From Deltaproteobacteria bacterium (GTDB taxonomy: Bacteria > Desulfobacterota > Desulfobacteria > Desulfobacterales > G020354645): DNA of 55,034 bases. The stretch spans positions 1,618,673 to 1,673,706 of the forward strand of contig CP070652.1 of NCBI GenBank assembly GCA_020354645.1. The letters are read 5' to 3'. Made by a program: the position numbers and the translations under genes. Shown in pieces: positions 25,929-34,993 of the stretch (the stretch's first letter is position 1; the number at the start of each line of letters is the position of its first letter). Below the pieces are notes generated by a model. The model ran no database searches. It was not told the DNA's origin and worked only from the letters and a program-made list of their open reading frames with translations.

Positions 25929-26813
25929 TTAGTTTGACTGTTGCTCAATCCTCTCCAGCGCTTTAAGCCCCATACGCTTGACCAAAACAGCGACCATTTC
26001 CCGTCGGTACCAGGCAACACCCCGGATGCTGTCACGGACCCGTGACTCTTTGCCCGCAATCTTGCCGGCTTCGGCCAAAATTTCTTCATTAATGACTTTG
26101 CCTTCGAGAAACTCTTCGGCGATCATTGCCCGAAAAGGCGTCGGAGCTGCCACCCCCAAACACACACGCGCTTTCACGCATGTTTTTAAATTCTCATCCA
26201 GGCTGATCAGCACACCCACACCAAGCATTGGCAGTTCCATAGCTTCCCGTCTGCCATGTTTAACGTAAGCACTACCAGTTCGTGGAAGAAGGGGCGGAAT
26301 TGTTATTTCGGTAAGTATCTCCCCGTGTTCTAAATCGCACTGCCCCGGTCCTAGAAAGAACCGAACCAAATCCATTGATCGCCTTCCTTTGGTGCCTAAA
26401 ATACTGACCTTGGCATCCAAGGCGATCAACGGAATGGCTCCATCGGCTGACGGTACAGCGTTGACCAGATTACCCCCGATGGTAGCCACATTTCTGATTT
26501 GCACGGATCCGATATTCTTCACTGCGTCGTGGAGAATCGAGTATTGAGTGACAACAAGAGACGAGTTCTCGATCATGCGGTGGGTCGCCAAAGCACTGAC
26601 TCGAAGCTCACCGTTTTCTTGTTTTAAAAAAACATGATCCTTATTGAGGACATGTTTCAAGGAAATTAAATAATCCGGGGCCATTTTGCCTTCTTTGATC
26701 TTCACCATGACATCCGTACCCCCGGCAATATATTTGGCACGATCCCCGTGGGACTCATGCAATGAAATGGCCTCATCCAGCGACTTGGGGACTAGATACT
26801 CAAATTTTTTCAT
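25929..26813 (-). CDS. Molybdenum hydroxylase FAD subunit
   Basis: Medium subunit of 294 residues, CoxM/XdhB type. FAD contacts are AGGTDVMVKIKEG near residue 31 and the TIGGNLVNAVPSAD loop near 115. The C-terminal CO dehydrogenase flavoprotein domain covers about 180-285. It lacks the extra cysteine-rich loop that gives 4-hydroxybenzoyl-CoA reductase a [4Fe-4S] cluster, so that reductase is unlikely. It passes electrons out of the hydroxylase. A GGAGAG ribosome binding site precedes the ATG. Confidence 0.9.
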   Translation of the reverse strand: MKKFEYLVPKSLDEAISLHESHGDRAKYIAGGTDVMVKIKEGKMAPDYLISLKHVLNKDHVFLKQENGELRVSALATHRMIENSSLVVTQYSILHDAVKNIGSVQIRNVATIGGNLVNAVPSADGAIPLIALDAKVSILGTKGRRSMDLVRFFLGPGQCDLEHGEILTEITIPPLLPRTGSAYVKHGRREAMELPMLGVGVLISLDENLKTCVKARVCLGVAAPTPFRAMIAEEFLEGKVINEEILAEAGKIAGKESRVRDSIRGVAWYRREMVAVLVKRMGLKALERIEQQSN

Positions 26814-26959
26814 TAAAACTCTCCAACTCGCGAAAAAGTTTCAATCCCAACGTTTTGGATTATTAGAGTTTTTTAGGGGACATGGGACTAAATAGCTGAG
26901 TGTATTCTCTACTCAACTGAATTTTGCTTTCGCTAGCTCTAAACACTGAATACAAAAAA

Positions 26960-28252
26960 TTATTCCGGCCTGTTGTCAAATACCCTTTTAGACTTCCTTT
27001 CCGACCGTGGCAAAGAGCAATAATCGACCACCTCCACCTGACAGCTGACCATGATCTGTTTTTTGATTTCCTCGGCTACCTTTTTGGCGATCTCAGGATA
27101 TTTCGAGGCGTCGGAGTCCTGGCAGCATTCCAGGCGGAGGGTCATGTAATCGCGGCCATCATCACCCCGGTCCAAAATCACCTGGTATTCACAGCTAATA
27201 TCGGGAACGGCAGATAACACTTCGTCAATCTGTCCCGGGTATATATTCACTGCACGGTAAATGAGCATATCATCGGAGCGTCCCAATATCCTGTCATGCA
27301 TCGGCAGAATGTTGCCGCAGGAGCATGGATGATCAATCAATCTGGTCAGATCTCGGGTACGATAGCGAATAAGCGGGGCAGCCTCTTTGCAAAGCGTTGT
27401 TACGATCATCTCGCCGACCTCCCCAGCGGGTACCGGTTTTAGCGTATCCGGATCCAGGATCTCCAATATGTAATTATCAGCCCAGTAATGGATACCTTCG
27501 TGTTTGGGGCAATCCAGTCCGGTACCCGGCCCATAGAGCTCGGTCATACCCGTGATATCAAACATATCCTCCAAGCCCATGAGCTCTTTTATCCGCTGGC
27601 GCATTGCCTCACTGCTTCTCTCCGAACCATAAATGACCTTTTTGAGCGCGATCTTGTCTCTCAGGTTTCTTCTATTTATTTCCTCGGCCATCAGCAGCGC
27701 CATGGAAGCCGTGCAGCACATAACTGTCGACTGTAAGTCCACCAGAAACTGGCACTGCATATCTATATTGCCGGGACCAACGGGAATGGCCATGGCACCC
27801 AGTTTTTCGCACCCCAGTTGGAATCCAAAACCGGCTGTCCATATACCGTATCCGACGGCTATCTGAACCCGGTCCTTCGGCGTTAATCCGGCCATCTCAT
27901 AACAGCGGGCAAAAATATGAAGCCAATCATCAATGTCCTTCTGGGTGTAAGCCAGCACTTTTTTCTTTCCTGTGGTCCCGGAGGAGGCATGGATTCTTAC
28001 GACCTCTGATTCGGGAACGGACAGCAGTGGCATTGGATAACCTTCGCGCAAATCATCTGCGGTGGTAAAAGGAAGAGATTTTAAATCATCGAGCGTGTGG
28101 ACGTCTTTCGGCTTGACACCGACTTGATCAAGTCTCTTTTTATAAAAAGGTGATCCGCTGTATGCATGGCCTACCGTCCATTGGAGGCCTTTAAGTTGGT
28201 GTTTATTTAATTCATCGAGGTTTTTAAAGGGCGGCATAAAAGTCTTTTGCAT
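26960..28252 (-). CDS. Phenylacetate-CoA ligase-family enzyme
   Basis: AMP-forming acyl-CoA ligase of the PaaK family, 430 residues, the normal length. Motifs: ASSGTTGKKKV (ATP loop), TELYGPGTG, YRTRDL and GRSDDMLIYRAVNIYP. The C-terminal domain ends at residue 430. It activates an aromatic or short-chain acid to its CoA thioester in the cytoplasm. AAGGAGGATC before the ATG is a very strong ribosome binding site. Its place between the hydroxylase and HyuB suggests it activates the product of that pathway. The exact acid cannot be read from the sequence. Confidence 0.9.
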   Translation of the reverse strand: MQKTFMPPFKNLDELNKHQLKGLQWTVGHAYSGSPFYKKRLDQVGVKPKDVHTLDDLKSLPFTTADDLREGYPMPLLSVPESEVVRIHASSGTTGKKKVLAYTQKDIDDWLHIFARCYEMAGLTPKDRVQIAVGYGIWTAGFGFQLGCEKLGAMAIPVGPGNIDMQCQFLVDLQSTVMCCTASMALLMAEEINRRNLRDKIALKKVIYGSERSSEAMRQRIKELMGLEDMFDITGMTELYGPGTGLDCPKHEGIHYWADNYILEILDPDTLKPVPAGEVGEMIVTTLCKEAAPLIRYRTRDLTRLIDHPCSCGNILPMHDRILGRSDDMLIYRAVNIYPGQIDEVLSAVPDISCEYQVILDRGDDGRDYMTLRLECCQDSDASKYPEIAKKVAEEIKKQIMVSCQVEVVDYCSLPRSERKSKRVFDNRPE

Positions 28253-28365
28253 CTAGATCCTCCTTAATGCAATAATTCTCGATTGATTATCTTTAGTGTC
28301 CAAAACGATTTTGAAGGTGACCAACAATCTGAATGAAAAATAGGTTTTCTCCGATAAGAAATCGG

Positions 28366-28414
28366 AGTGATGGAGTAATGGGGAAAATATCCAATACTCC
28401 AGCACTCCATCACT
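28366..28414. repeat. Hairpin repeat of TGGAGT units
   Basis: Perfect 11-bp arms, AGTGATGGAGT (28366-28376) and ACTCCATCACT (28404-28414), with additional TGGAGT-type units inside. Same unit family as 25841-25872. It lies in the short gap between hyuB and the CoA ligase, in the transcript of both. Confidence 0.5.
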
Positions 28415-28425
28415 GGGTTGCAGTT

Positions 28426-30189
28426 TTAATCCCCCTTCTTTACGGTTTTGGATGCACGCAGTTTTTTTGTTTGTGCAAGATCGACTTGAAAATTTTCAGA
28501 ATTAATTACAACGCCGTAATCTTCCCGAGCCCGCTTAACGCTGACATATTCAAGCATTACATCCCTTGCGACGGCTTCCGGTTCTCTCTCCAAAGGATCA
28601 CCGTACCCACCTCCTCCCGCGCTGTAAAATTCGACCACATCTCCTGGCTGACAGAAGGTCAGACCGCTGGGATCAGCTGCTTGGCTATTATGTAGAAACC
28701 TGGCCTTGGCGCCTGAACGACCGCCGAATATACCTTGAGGTGGATATTGGAATCGGCCTGCCTGCACCGCGATGGTCACTGGTGGCAAAGGAGCGTATTC
28801 GTCATCCGGCACACGAAGTACCATGCGCCGGCCAAGCCCACCCCGCATTCGCCCGGGCCCGCCGGAATCACACACCAGTTCCCTCGCCTCCACTAACAAC
28901 GGAGTATCACTTTCAAGTATCTCTACGGGTGTGTTGGCTCCGTTGGCTGGAAAAATGGCGCAGTGATGGCCATCCATCCGGCTGCTGGCCCCCAATCCTC
29001 CGCCACGAATAATCATTGTGTGCCAGGTCTTCCCATCATGTCGTTTGCCATAAAGGATATTGGTTTGGGCCGGAGTGCCGCCACTGTCGGTAATGATATT
29101 ATCCGGAGTTGCCTTTGCCAATGCTTTGAAAACCATTTCGGTCATAAAATGACCGACCTGCATCCGGGCGGCTACAGGACAGGGAAACTTACAATTAACA
29201 ACGGTTGCTTCCGGGGCCGTCATTTTAATCGAACGAATAGACCCTTCGTTGATGGGAATATCAGGGTCAAAGGCGCTCTTAAAAGCCATAAATACATAGG
29301 CGTAGGTGAAGTTATATACGACATTCACCCCCCAATCCACCTGGGATGATGTGTCTGCGAAATCCACCATGACATCGCTTTCTTTGACCGTCACCGTTAG
29401 TTTAATGTTGATATCCTTTCGCTCGCCTGCCCCTTCAATGATCCCTTCATAGCCATAAATTCCGTCAGGTATTTTGCGGATGGCAGCCCGCATGCTGTTT
29501 TCAGTCCGGTTGATGATCTCTTCGGCAAGATCGTCCAGATGGTCCAAGCTTTCATCCTCCATCATTTCGATGATCTTCTGGGAGCAGACGTGATTGGCGG
29601 CAACTTGGGAGCGAATATCACCGATAACTTCTTTGGGGGTCCGAACGTTCCAGCGAATCAAATCCAAAACCGCTTCATTTGGATCTCCCTTATCGTAAAG
29701 CTTCAAAGGGGGTATAAAAAGCCCTTCCTCGTAAACTTCCCGATTGTCGGATGAAACCCTCCCACCAATGTCAGAGTGGTGGAAGACACAGGCGGTGAAA
29801 GCAATCGGTCTCTCCTTGTAGAATATCGGACTAATGACACAGACATCATTCAGGTGACCGGCCAAAAGCCAGGGATCATTTACAATAAAAACGTCCCCGG
29901 GATAATATTCTTCCAGAGGAATGGCGCTGATGATTTTTTTTACTCCCAGGGCCATGGCACCGGCTTGTCCCGGTGTGCAAAAGGTCCCCTGAACGAGTTC
30001 TTGGCCGCGACTGTCGGTGAACATGCAGGTATAGTCATGGGCATCCCGCAACAAACTTGAAAAAGCCGTACGGGCAACCGACGCATCCGCCTCATCAACT
30101 ATAGAAACCATCCGGCGCCATAGGATTTCAAGCGTGATGGGATCAAATTTCGATTTTGGATTTTTATTTATCGCATTTTCGGATTTCAT
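28426..30189 (-). CDS. hyuB: Hydantoinase B / oxoprolinase-family subunit
   Basis: HyuB-family protein of 587 residues. It has the conserved metal-site region NDPWLLAGHLNDV (about 113-125) and FHHSDIGG (about 145), DSGGPGRMRGG near 465, and the C-terminal GGGGYGDP. With HyuA it forms ATP-dependent enzymes such as N-methylhydantoinase, 5-oxoprolinase, or acetone/acetophenone carboxylases. AAAGGATA precedes the ATG. It is separated from hyuA by 465 bases holding a palindromic element. Either ring opening of an N-heterocycle or carboxylation of a ketone would fit here. The sequence alone does not decide. Confidence 0.88.
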   Translation of the reverse strand: MKSENAINKNPKSKFDPITLEILWRRMVSIVDEADASVARTAFSSLLRDAHDYTCMFTDSRGQELVQGTFCTPGQAGAMALGVKKIISAIPLEEYYPGDVFIVNDPWLLAGHLNDVCVISPIFYKERPIAFTACVFHHSDIGGRVSSDNREVYEEGLFIPPLKLYDKGDPNEAVLDLIRWNVRTPKEVIGDIRSQVAANHVCSQKIIEMMEDESLDHLDDLAEEIINRTENSMRAAIRKIPDGIYGYEGIIEGAGERKDINIKLTVTVKESDVMVDFADTSSQVDWGVNVVYNFTYAYVFMAFKSAFDPDIPINEGSIRSIKMTAPEATVVNCKFPCPVAARMQVGHFMTEMVFKALAKATPDNIITDSGGTPAQTNILYGKRHDGKTWHTMIIRGGGLGASSRMDGHHCAIFPANGANTPVEILESDTPLLVEARELVCDSGGPGRMRGGLGRRMVLRVPDDEYAPLPPVTIAVQAGRFQYPPQGIFGGRSGAKARFLHNSQAADPSGLTFCQPGDVVEFYSAGGGGYGDPLEREPEAVARDVMLEYVSVKRAREDYGVVINSENFQVDLAQTKKLRASKTVKKGD

Positions 30190-30256
30190 GAATTATCCTT
30201 TTCAAAAAAAGTCAAATAGCACCCCGAAAAGGGGGCAAATTTGATACTCTTATTCA

Positions 30257-30470
30257 CCGCAGAGTCGCGGAGCACGCAGAGGATTTGTATTACCCTTTTT
30301 GCTTTCCGCTGAGAGGGCGGAAAGCAAAAATATGCAACCCTTCGGGACTTTAGCTTGCTACTGTGAGCAAGATCCCCCCCTTAAGTGGTTTGATGGTTTA
30401 CCAAGGCTGAAAGCTTTTCCTTTGCCGTCCTCTCAACGGCAAAGGAAAAAGACTATTCTTTTCTCTGCGG
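30257..30470. repeat. 214-bp element with terminal inverted repeats and paired hairpins
   Basis: Ends are 8-bp inverted repeats, CCGCAGAG (30257-30264) and CTCTGCGG (30463-30470). Inside are two perfect 14-bp hairpins. The first (30296-30330) has loop TGAGAGG (30310-30316). The second (30415-30449) has loop CCTCTCA (30429-30435). The loops are exact reverse complements, and the two hairpins are diverged inverted copies of each other. It fills most of the gap between hyuA and hyuB. No gene is present in 30190-30654. Confidence 0.7.
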
Positions 30471-30654
30471 CCTTTGCGCCTTGAGCGAAGCGGGCGGTTT
30501 ATTTTTACTCACCTACCCGCTAAGCAGATCTTGGACTATCAGCATAAGCTAAAGTTTAAGGGGATAGTTTAATATTAAATAGCGAAAATTTTTAATTTTC
30601 CATATTGATGATCTCACAAAAGTGACTTTTTACGAAACCGTCAATTCTCAATCA

Positions 30655-32742
30655 TCAATCAAAATCAATCCACACAAATCCGTATTCATCCACTTTGCCA
30701 CGGGCATCTTCCCCGATGACTATGGTTGATTCCCGCTCTTCAACAATGGCCGGCCCCTCCAAGACCGCGCCCGGGAAAAGCCCTGGACGATCAAAAACCG
30801 TAAAGGGGATGAAGTCCTTTTGGATCAATGAGAAGGCTTGACGCATTCCTTTGATATATTTTTCCAAGGGCCCTTTTTTATTTGCCAGTCGGGGGATGTT
30901 GAAAGGGCGTTGCGGCAAAATGGCTCTGACTTTAAAGGTTACAAACTCCACCGGTGTCTCATAATATGTTCGCCCATAAAAATGTTTGTATTCATCATCA
31001 AATAATGCTCTGATTTGCTTTTTTTCAAATTTATAGAAAGGTTTGCTTTCTACAGGAAGGTCGGTCTCAGCTCCCTGCCCCACAAAGCGCATCATTAGTG
31101 TTCGTTCATAACGAATAGATACTTCTTTGGCCGCTTCATGAAGTATTGCCGTGCCCTCTTTTTCAAGTGATTGAAAAAGTGTTTCAATTTCTTCAAAGTC
31201 GGCATCTTCCAGTGTGACCCTGTGGCTTCGCGAGAGATCAAATGCCACCGGTGCGGTAAAGAATCCAAGTGCCGAGCCCACCCCCGCTAAAGGGGGAACT
31301 AGAATACGGGGAGCTCCGATTTTTTTTGCCAAACCATATGCATGCACCGGCCCGGCACCTCCGAAAGCTGAAATCGTCACTATTTTAGGATTACCGCCTT
31401 TTTCGGCAATATGGGTCTTAGCAGCGGCCGCCATGGTCTCGTTAATCAGGTCATGAATACCAAAGGCGGCCTCCACAATGTTGGTTTCAAGCGGCTTGGC
31501 AACTTTTTCGTCAATGGCACGCTCCGCTGCGGTTTTATTCAAAATCATAGCTCCGCCCAAAAAATAATTCGGGTCTAAGTAGCCTAAAACCAGATCTGCA
31601 TCCGTCACGGTTGGGTCTTTTCCCCCGCGACCATAACAGGCCGGTCCGGGATCGGCAGCGGAACTTTCAGGTCCTACTTGAAGTAAGCCAAGTTTGCTCA
31701 TTCGGGCAATACTGCCACCACCGGCACCGATTTCCATCAAATCAACAACCGGCACCTGGATCGGAAGGCCGCTGCCTTTTTTAAACCGCTGCACCCGACC
31801 CACTTCAAAGGTGGAGACGAGCCCGGCATGGCCTTTTTGGATAAGACAGGATTTTGCGGTGGTGCCTCCCATATCAAAACAGAATATGTCTTTGATTTGG
31901 AACATTTTACCGTAATACTGTGAAGCAATAACAGCCGCGGTGGGTCCTGATTCGATAATGCGAACCGGAAATTTTCGGGCCGTTTCCACAGAAGTTATGC
32001 CGCCACTGGAGAGCATTATGAAAAGCTTGCCTTTAAATCCCAGCGATTCGATGCGGTTTGATAGCTTTTTCAAGTATGCAGCCGTGATGGGCTTTACATA
32101 TGCATTGGTTACCGTGGTGCAGGTTCGCTCATACTCTCTGATTTGCGGTAAAACTTCAAAAGAGGTCGATAACGAAAGATCAGGCGCCTTTTTGTGTACA
32201 ATCTCACCGATGAGCTTTTCATGAATCGGGTTTTCATATGAGTTGATGAGACATACAGCCAGGGATTCAATTCCGATTTCCAGGAGACTGTTCAGAACTT
32301 TCCTGACTTCTTGCGGGTCAACTTTACGGATCACGCGTCCATCGCTGGTAATGCGTTCAGCCACTTCCCTGCGAAGGTACCGCGGGACGAGCGGCTCCGG
32401 ATATTCAGAGAAGATATCATAGGCGTCGTATCTGATCTCTCGACCCAGTTCCAGAACATCTCTGAAACCTTTTGTGGTAATCAGCCCTGTTCTGGCCCCT
32501 TTTCTTTCAATGATAGCATTGATGACAAGTGTTGTGCCATGAATAACTTCATCGATGTGCGGCATGAAGCCGGGAGAGATATCCAAAAGTTGACGGATCC
32601 CCTGCTCGACGGCCTCTGACGGATCGGATGGCGTGGTGAGGCATTTGTTGGTGATAAATTGACCGGTTAGGTCATTGACGAGGACAAAATCAGTAAAAGT
32701 GCCGCCAATGTCGCAACCCAATCGGAAGGATCCGTTTTTCAC
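30655..32742 (-). CDS. hyuA: Hydantoinase A / oxoprolinase-family subunit
   Basis: HyuA-family protein of 695 residues with an actin/Hsp70-like ATP-binding fold. The N-terminal phosphate loop is DIGGTFTDFVLV, followed by HGTTLVINAI, FDMGGTTAKSC, and VVDLMEIGAGGGSIA. It supplies the ATP-dependent phosphorylation of the carbonyl substrate for HyuB. The length is normal for the family. The start is GTG at 32742 with CAGGAGA upstream. It lies 44 bases after the mutase large subunit, in the same direction, so it probably belongs to the same long transcript. Confidence 0.9.
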   Translation of the reverse strand: MKNGSFRLGCDIGGTFTDFVLVNDLTGQFITNKCLTTPSDPSEAVEQGIRQLLDISPGFMPHIDEVIHGTTLVINAIIERKGARTGLITTKGFRDVLELGREIRYDAYDIFSEYPEPLVPRYLRREVAERITSDGRVIRKVDPQEVRKVLNSLLEIGIESLAVCLINSYENPIHEKLIGEIVHKKAPDLSLSTSFEVLPQIREYERTCTTVTNAYVKPITAAYLKKLSNRIESLGFKGKLFIMLSSGGITSVETARKFPVRIIESGPTAAVIASQYYGKMFQIKDIFCFDMGGTTAKSCLIQKGHAGLVSTFEVGRVQRFKKGSGLPIQVPVVDLMEIGAGGGSIARMSKLGLLQVGPESSAADPGPACYGRGGKDPTVTDADLVLGYLDPNYFLGGAMILNKTAAERAIDEKVAKPLETNIVEAAFGIHDLINETMAAAAKTHIAEKGGNPKIVTISAFGGAGPVHAYGLAKKIGAPRILVPPLAGVGSALGFFTAPVAFDLSRSHRVTLEDADFEEIETLFQSLEKEGTAILHEAAKEVSIRYERTLMMRFVGQGAETDLPVESKPFYKFEKKQIRALFDDEYKHFYGRTYYETPVEFVTFKVRAILPQRPFNIPRLANKKGPLEKYIKGMRQAFSLIQKDFIPFTVFDRPGLFPGAVLEGPAIVEERESTIVIGEDARGKVDEYGFVWIDFD

Positions 32743-32786
32743 TCGTTTCTCCTGTTAAAATTTTAAATCCATTAATTCATCCTGAT

Positions 32787-34421
32787 TCAGAATATACTCG
32801 GTTCATCCCATTCACCGAAAACCTCGCGAAAGACTCCGGCCATCTCACCCACCGTGGCATAGACCCGGCAGCATTTCACAAGACACGGCATAACATTTTT
32901 TTCATCCCGGATATCCTTTTCCAATTGCTTTAACAATTGTGAAACTTCAGTGTTGTTCCGGATACGCCGGAGTTCTTTGAGACTATCTATTTGTTTTTTC
33001 GCCCACTGTTCGTTGTATTCATGGAGTTCCACTTCGGGATGCTCCTCAGAACCGTCGGTGTATTTGTTTAAACCCACCTTAATATATTCACCGGTTTGAA
33101 GCCCTCTCTCAAATTCATAGGCTTGTTCCGCTACGATGCGTTGAATACTTCCGGTGGCAACGGCATGGATCATACCGCCCATATCCTGTATCTTTTTCAT
33201 CTCCTCAAGAATCTTTTCTTGCATTTGTCTAGTGAGTGTCTCCACAAAATAGGATCCGGCCAATGGATCTACGGTATCCCGCAGCCCTACTTCCTCCATC
33301 AGAATTTCAAGTGTTCGCAGTGAAAGCAATGCTGCTCGAGGAGTCGGGATGGTATAGGCCTCATCAAATGAACAGAGGGCGGTTGTTTGGGCGCCGCTAA
33401 GTGCGGCTCCGAGGGCGTAATAAGCGCTACGAATAATATTGTTCTCCGGCTGCTGTTTTGTCAGCCCGCTGCCACCGCCGCCGAACAATCCTCTGAAAAA
33501 GAGCTTTTTCTTTTCCCGGACGCCAAATTCATCCTTCAACATTTTGGCCCATAATTTTCGAGCCGCTCTAAACTTGGCGATCTGTTCCCAAAGATTACCG
33601 TAAACGTTGAGATTAAAGGAGAAGCGTCCCACGAATTCAGCCGGTTCCATACCTCTGGCTTTTACATCTTCGATATAGGCCCGAGCAATTTCGAGCGCAC
33701 AGGCGATTTCTTGAGCCGGTGTGGCACCGGATTCCCGGATATGGTATCCGCAAATGCTGACAGGATTGCACCGCGGCAGCTCTTTAACGGCATATTCAAT
33801 GGTGTCTCCAACTAAACGCACAGCCGGTTCAACCGGAAAAATCCAGGCGCCTCTTCCGATCATCTCTTTGAGGATATCATTCTGGGGTGTGGCGCTGATT
33901 CTTTCTTTGGGATAGCCGAATTTCTCGGCCATGGCCTGGTACATCGCCAGCATGATGGTGGCAACGGCATTTATGGTCAAACCGGAGCCGATACGGTCCA
34001 GAGGAATACCGTCAAACGCAATTTCAAAGTCTCGCAGTGAATCGACAGCCATTCCAACCCGTCCCACTTCACCCATTGCTCTGGGATTGTCCGAATCAAA
34101 TCCCATTTGAGTCGGCAAATCAAAGGCCACGTTCAAACCCGTCTGGCCGTGAGAAATCATGTATTTAAACCGCTTGTTGGTCTCTGCCGGCGTACCGAAA
34201 CCGGTATACTGTCTGGTAGTCCAGGCCCGGCTGCGGTATCCCTGCGGATGGAGGCTACGGGTAAACGGGTATTCACCGGGATCTCCAAGATCCGATTGAT
34301 AGTCAAACCCGACTTCTGCAAGATCTTTGGGACCGTAGACCGGCTTCACACGAATGCCGGATTGATAAATTACTTCTTTAACAGCGTCTTTTTCGTCCTT
34401 GATATATTTTGCGACCCCCAT
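32787..34421 (-). CDS. Methylmalonyl-CoA mutase-type catalytic subunit
   Basis: Adenosylcobalamin mutase TIM-barrel subunit of about 544 residues without the B12-binding domain, which is encoded separately upstream. Motifs: RQYTGFGTPAETN, VAFDLPTQMGFDSDNP, TPQNDILKEMIGR, CGYHIRESGATPAQE. The tyrosine (RQY) and arginine (MIGR) that distinguish methylmalonyl-CoA mutase from isobutyryl-CoA mutase (Phe/Gln) are both present. The preceding SLHPQGY differs from the usual GPYxTMY. A glycine-rich stretch FGGGGSGLT falls where other mutases have a SQTSGWSLT-type segment. The start at 34421 is chosen for the GGGAGAG six bases upstream, rather than 34457. Metabolic role: carbon-skeleton rearrangement of an acyl-CoA. 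Confidence 0.85.
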   Translation of the reverse strand: MGVAKYIKDEKDAVKEVIYQSGIRVKPVYGPKDLAEVGFDYQSDLGDPGEYPFTRSLHPQGYRSRAWTTRQYTGFGTPAETNKRFKYMISHGQTGLNVAFDLPTQMGFDSDNPRAMGEVGRVGMAVDSLRDFEIAFDGIPLDRIGSGLTINAVATIMLAMYQAMAEKFGYPKERISATPQNDILKEMIGRGAWIFPVEPAVRLVGDTIEYAVKELPRCNPVSICGYHIRESGATPAQEIACALEIARAYIEDVKARGMEPAEFVGRFSFNLNVYGNLWEQIAKFRAARKLWAKMLKDEFGVREKKKLFFRGLFGGGGSGLTKQQPENNIIRSAYYALGAALSGAQTTALCSFDEAYTIPTPRAALLSLRTLEILMEEVGLRDTVDPLAGSYFVETLTRQMQEKILEEMKKIQDMGGMIHAVATGSIQRIVAEQAYEFERGLQTGEYIKVGLNKYTDGSEEHPEVELHEYNEQWAKKQIDSLKELRRIRNNTEVSQLLKQLEKDIRDEKNVMPCLVKCCRVYATVGEMAGVFREVFGEWDEPSIF

Positions 34422-34470
34422 ATTGTCTCTCCCAGATATACATCGATAATCATGCAAAATTTAGTTATTC

Positions 34471-34534
34471 ACCACGGATGACACGGATAGCACGGATAAT
34501 TTTTTAACAGTTTCTCATCCGTGTTATCCGTGGT
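34471..34534. repeat. CACGGAT hairpin repeat, copy 1
   Basis: ACCACGGATGACACGGAT (34471-34488) pairs with ATCCGTGTTATCCGTGGT (34517-34534) at 17 of 18 positions. The arms are themselves 9-base repeats of an ACACGGAT type. Sits between the two mutase genes. Second copy at 38175-38249. Confidence 0.6.
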
Positions 34535-34548
34535 CTTATTTCTGCTTT

Positions 34549-34950
34549 TCACATCAACAATGACGTAATGGATTTTGTAATTTCATCAAAGGGTGTCCCG
34601 CCGGGAAAAACACCCTGGATCCCCATTTCTTTTAATTCCGGAACATCCCGTGAAGGAATGACCCCGCCAACCACCACACGGATATCCTCAATGCCTTGCT
34701 CTTTCATCATTTCCAGCAGTTGTTGACATATCGGAATATGGGCTCCCGACATAATGCTTAGGCCAATAACATCCACCGCTTCCTGAATGGCGGTCTGCAA
34801 TATCTGCTCTAAGGTTTGATGGAGCCCGGAATAGACGACTTCCATACCGGCATCGCGCAAGGCCAGCGCTACAATCTTGGCACCGCGGTCATGACCGTCG
34901 AGGCCTGGTTTGGCCACTAAGATTCGAATTTTTCTGTCTGCCATATTCAT
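34549..34950 (-). CDS. Cobalamin-binding subunit of the acyl-CoA mutase
   Basis: Stand-alone B12-binding domain of about 133 residues. It has the DxHxxG motif (LDGHDRG), whose histidine ligates cobalt, then SGLHQT, SIMSGAH and VGGVIP typical of the dimethylbenzimidazole-out (base-off/His-on) fold. It pairs with the catalytic subunit at 32787-34421. A longer frame to 35025 overlaps the GntR gene and lacks domain content. The ATG at 34950 is preferred, though its ribosome binding site (GAAAG) is weak. Confidence 0.9.
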   Translation of the reverse strand: MNMADRKIRILVAKPGLDGHDRGAKIVALALRDAGMEVVYSGLHQTLEQILQTAIQEAVDVIGLSIMSGAHIPICQQLLEMMKEQGIEDIRVVVGGVIPSRDVPELKEMGIQGVFPGGTPFDEITKSITSLLM

Positions 34951-34993
34951 CACTTTCAAAACTAATGGGTTCTGTGTTGTCTCCGCCCTTCCA

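Noticed and set aside
25929..26813. 4-hydroxybenzoyl-CoA reductase beta subunit
   Set aside because: The cysteine loop for the extra [4Fe-4S] cluster is missing, so a generic FAD subunit is the safer call.
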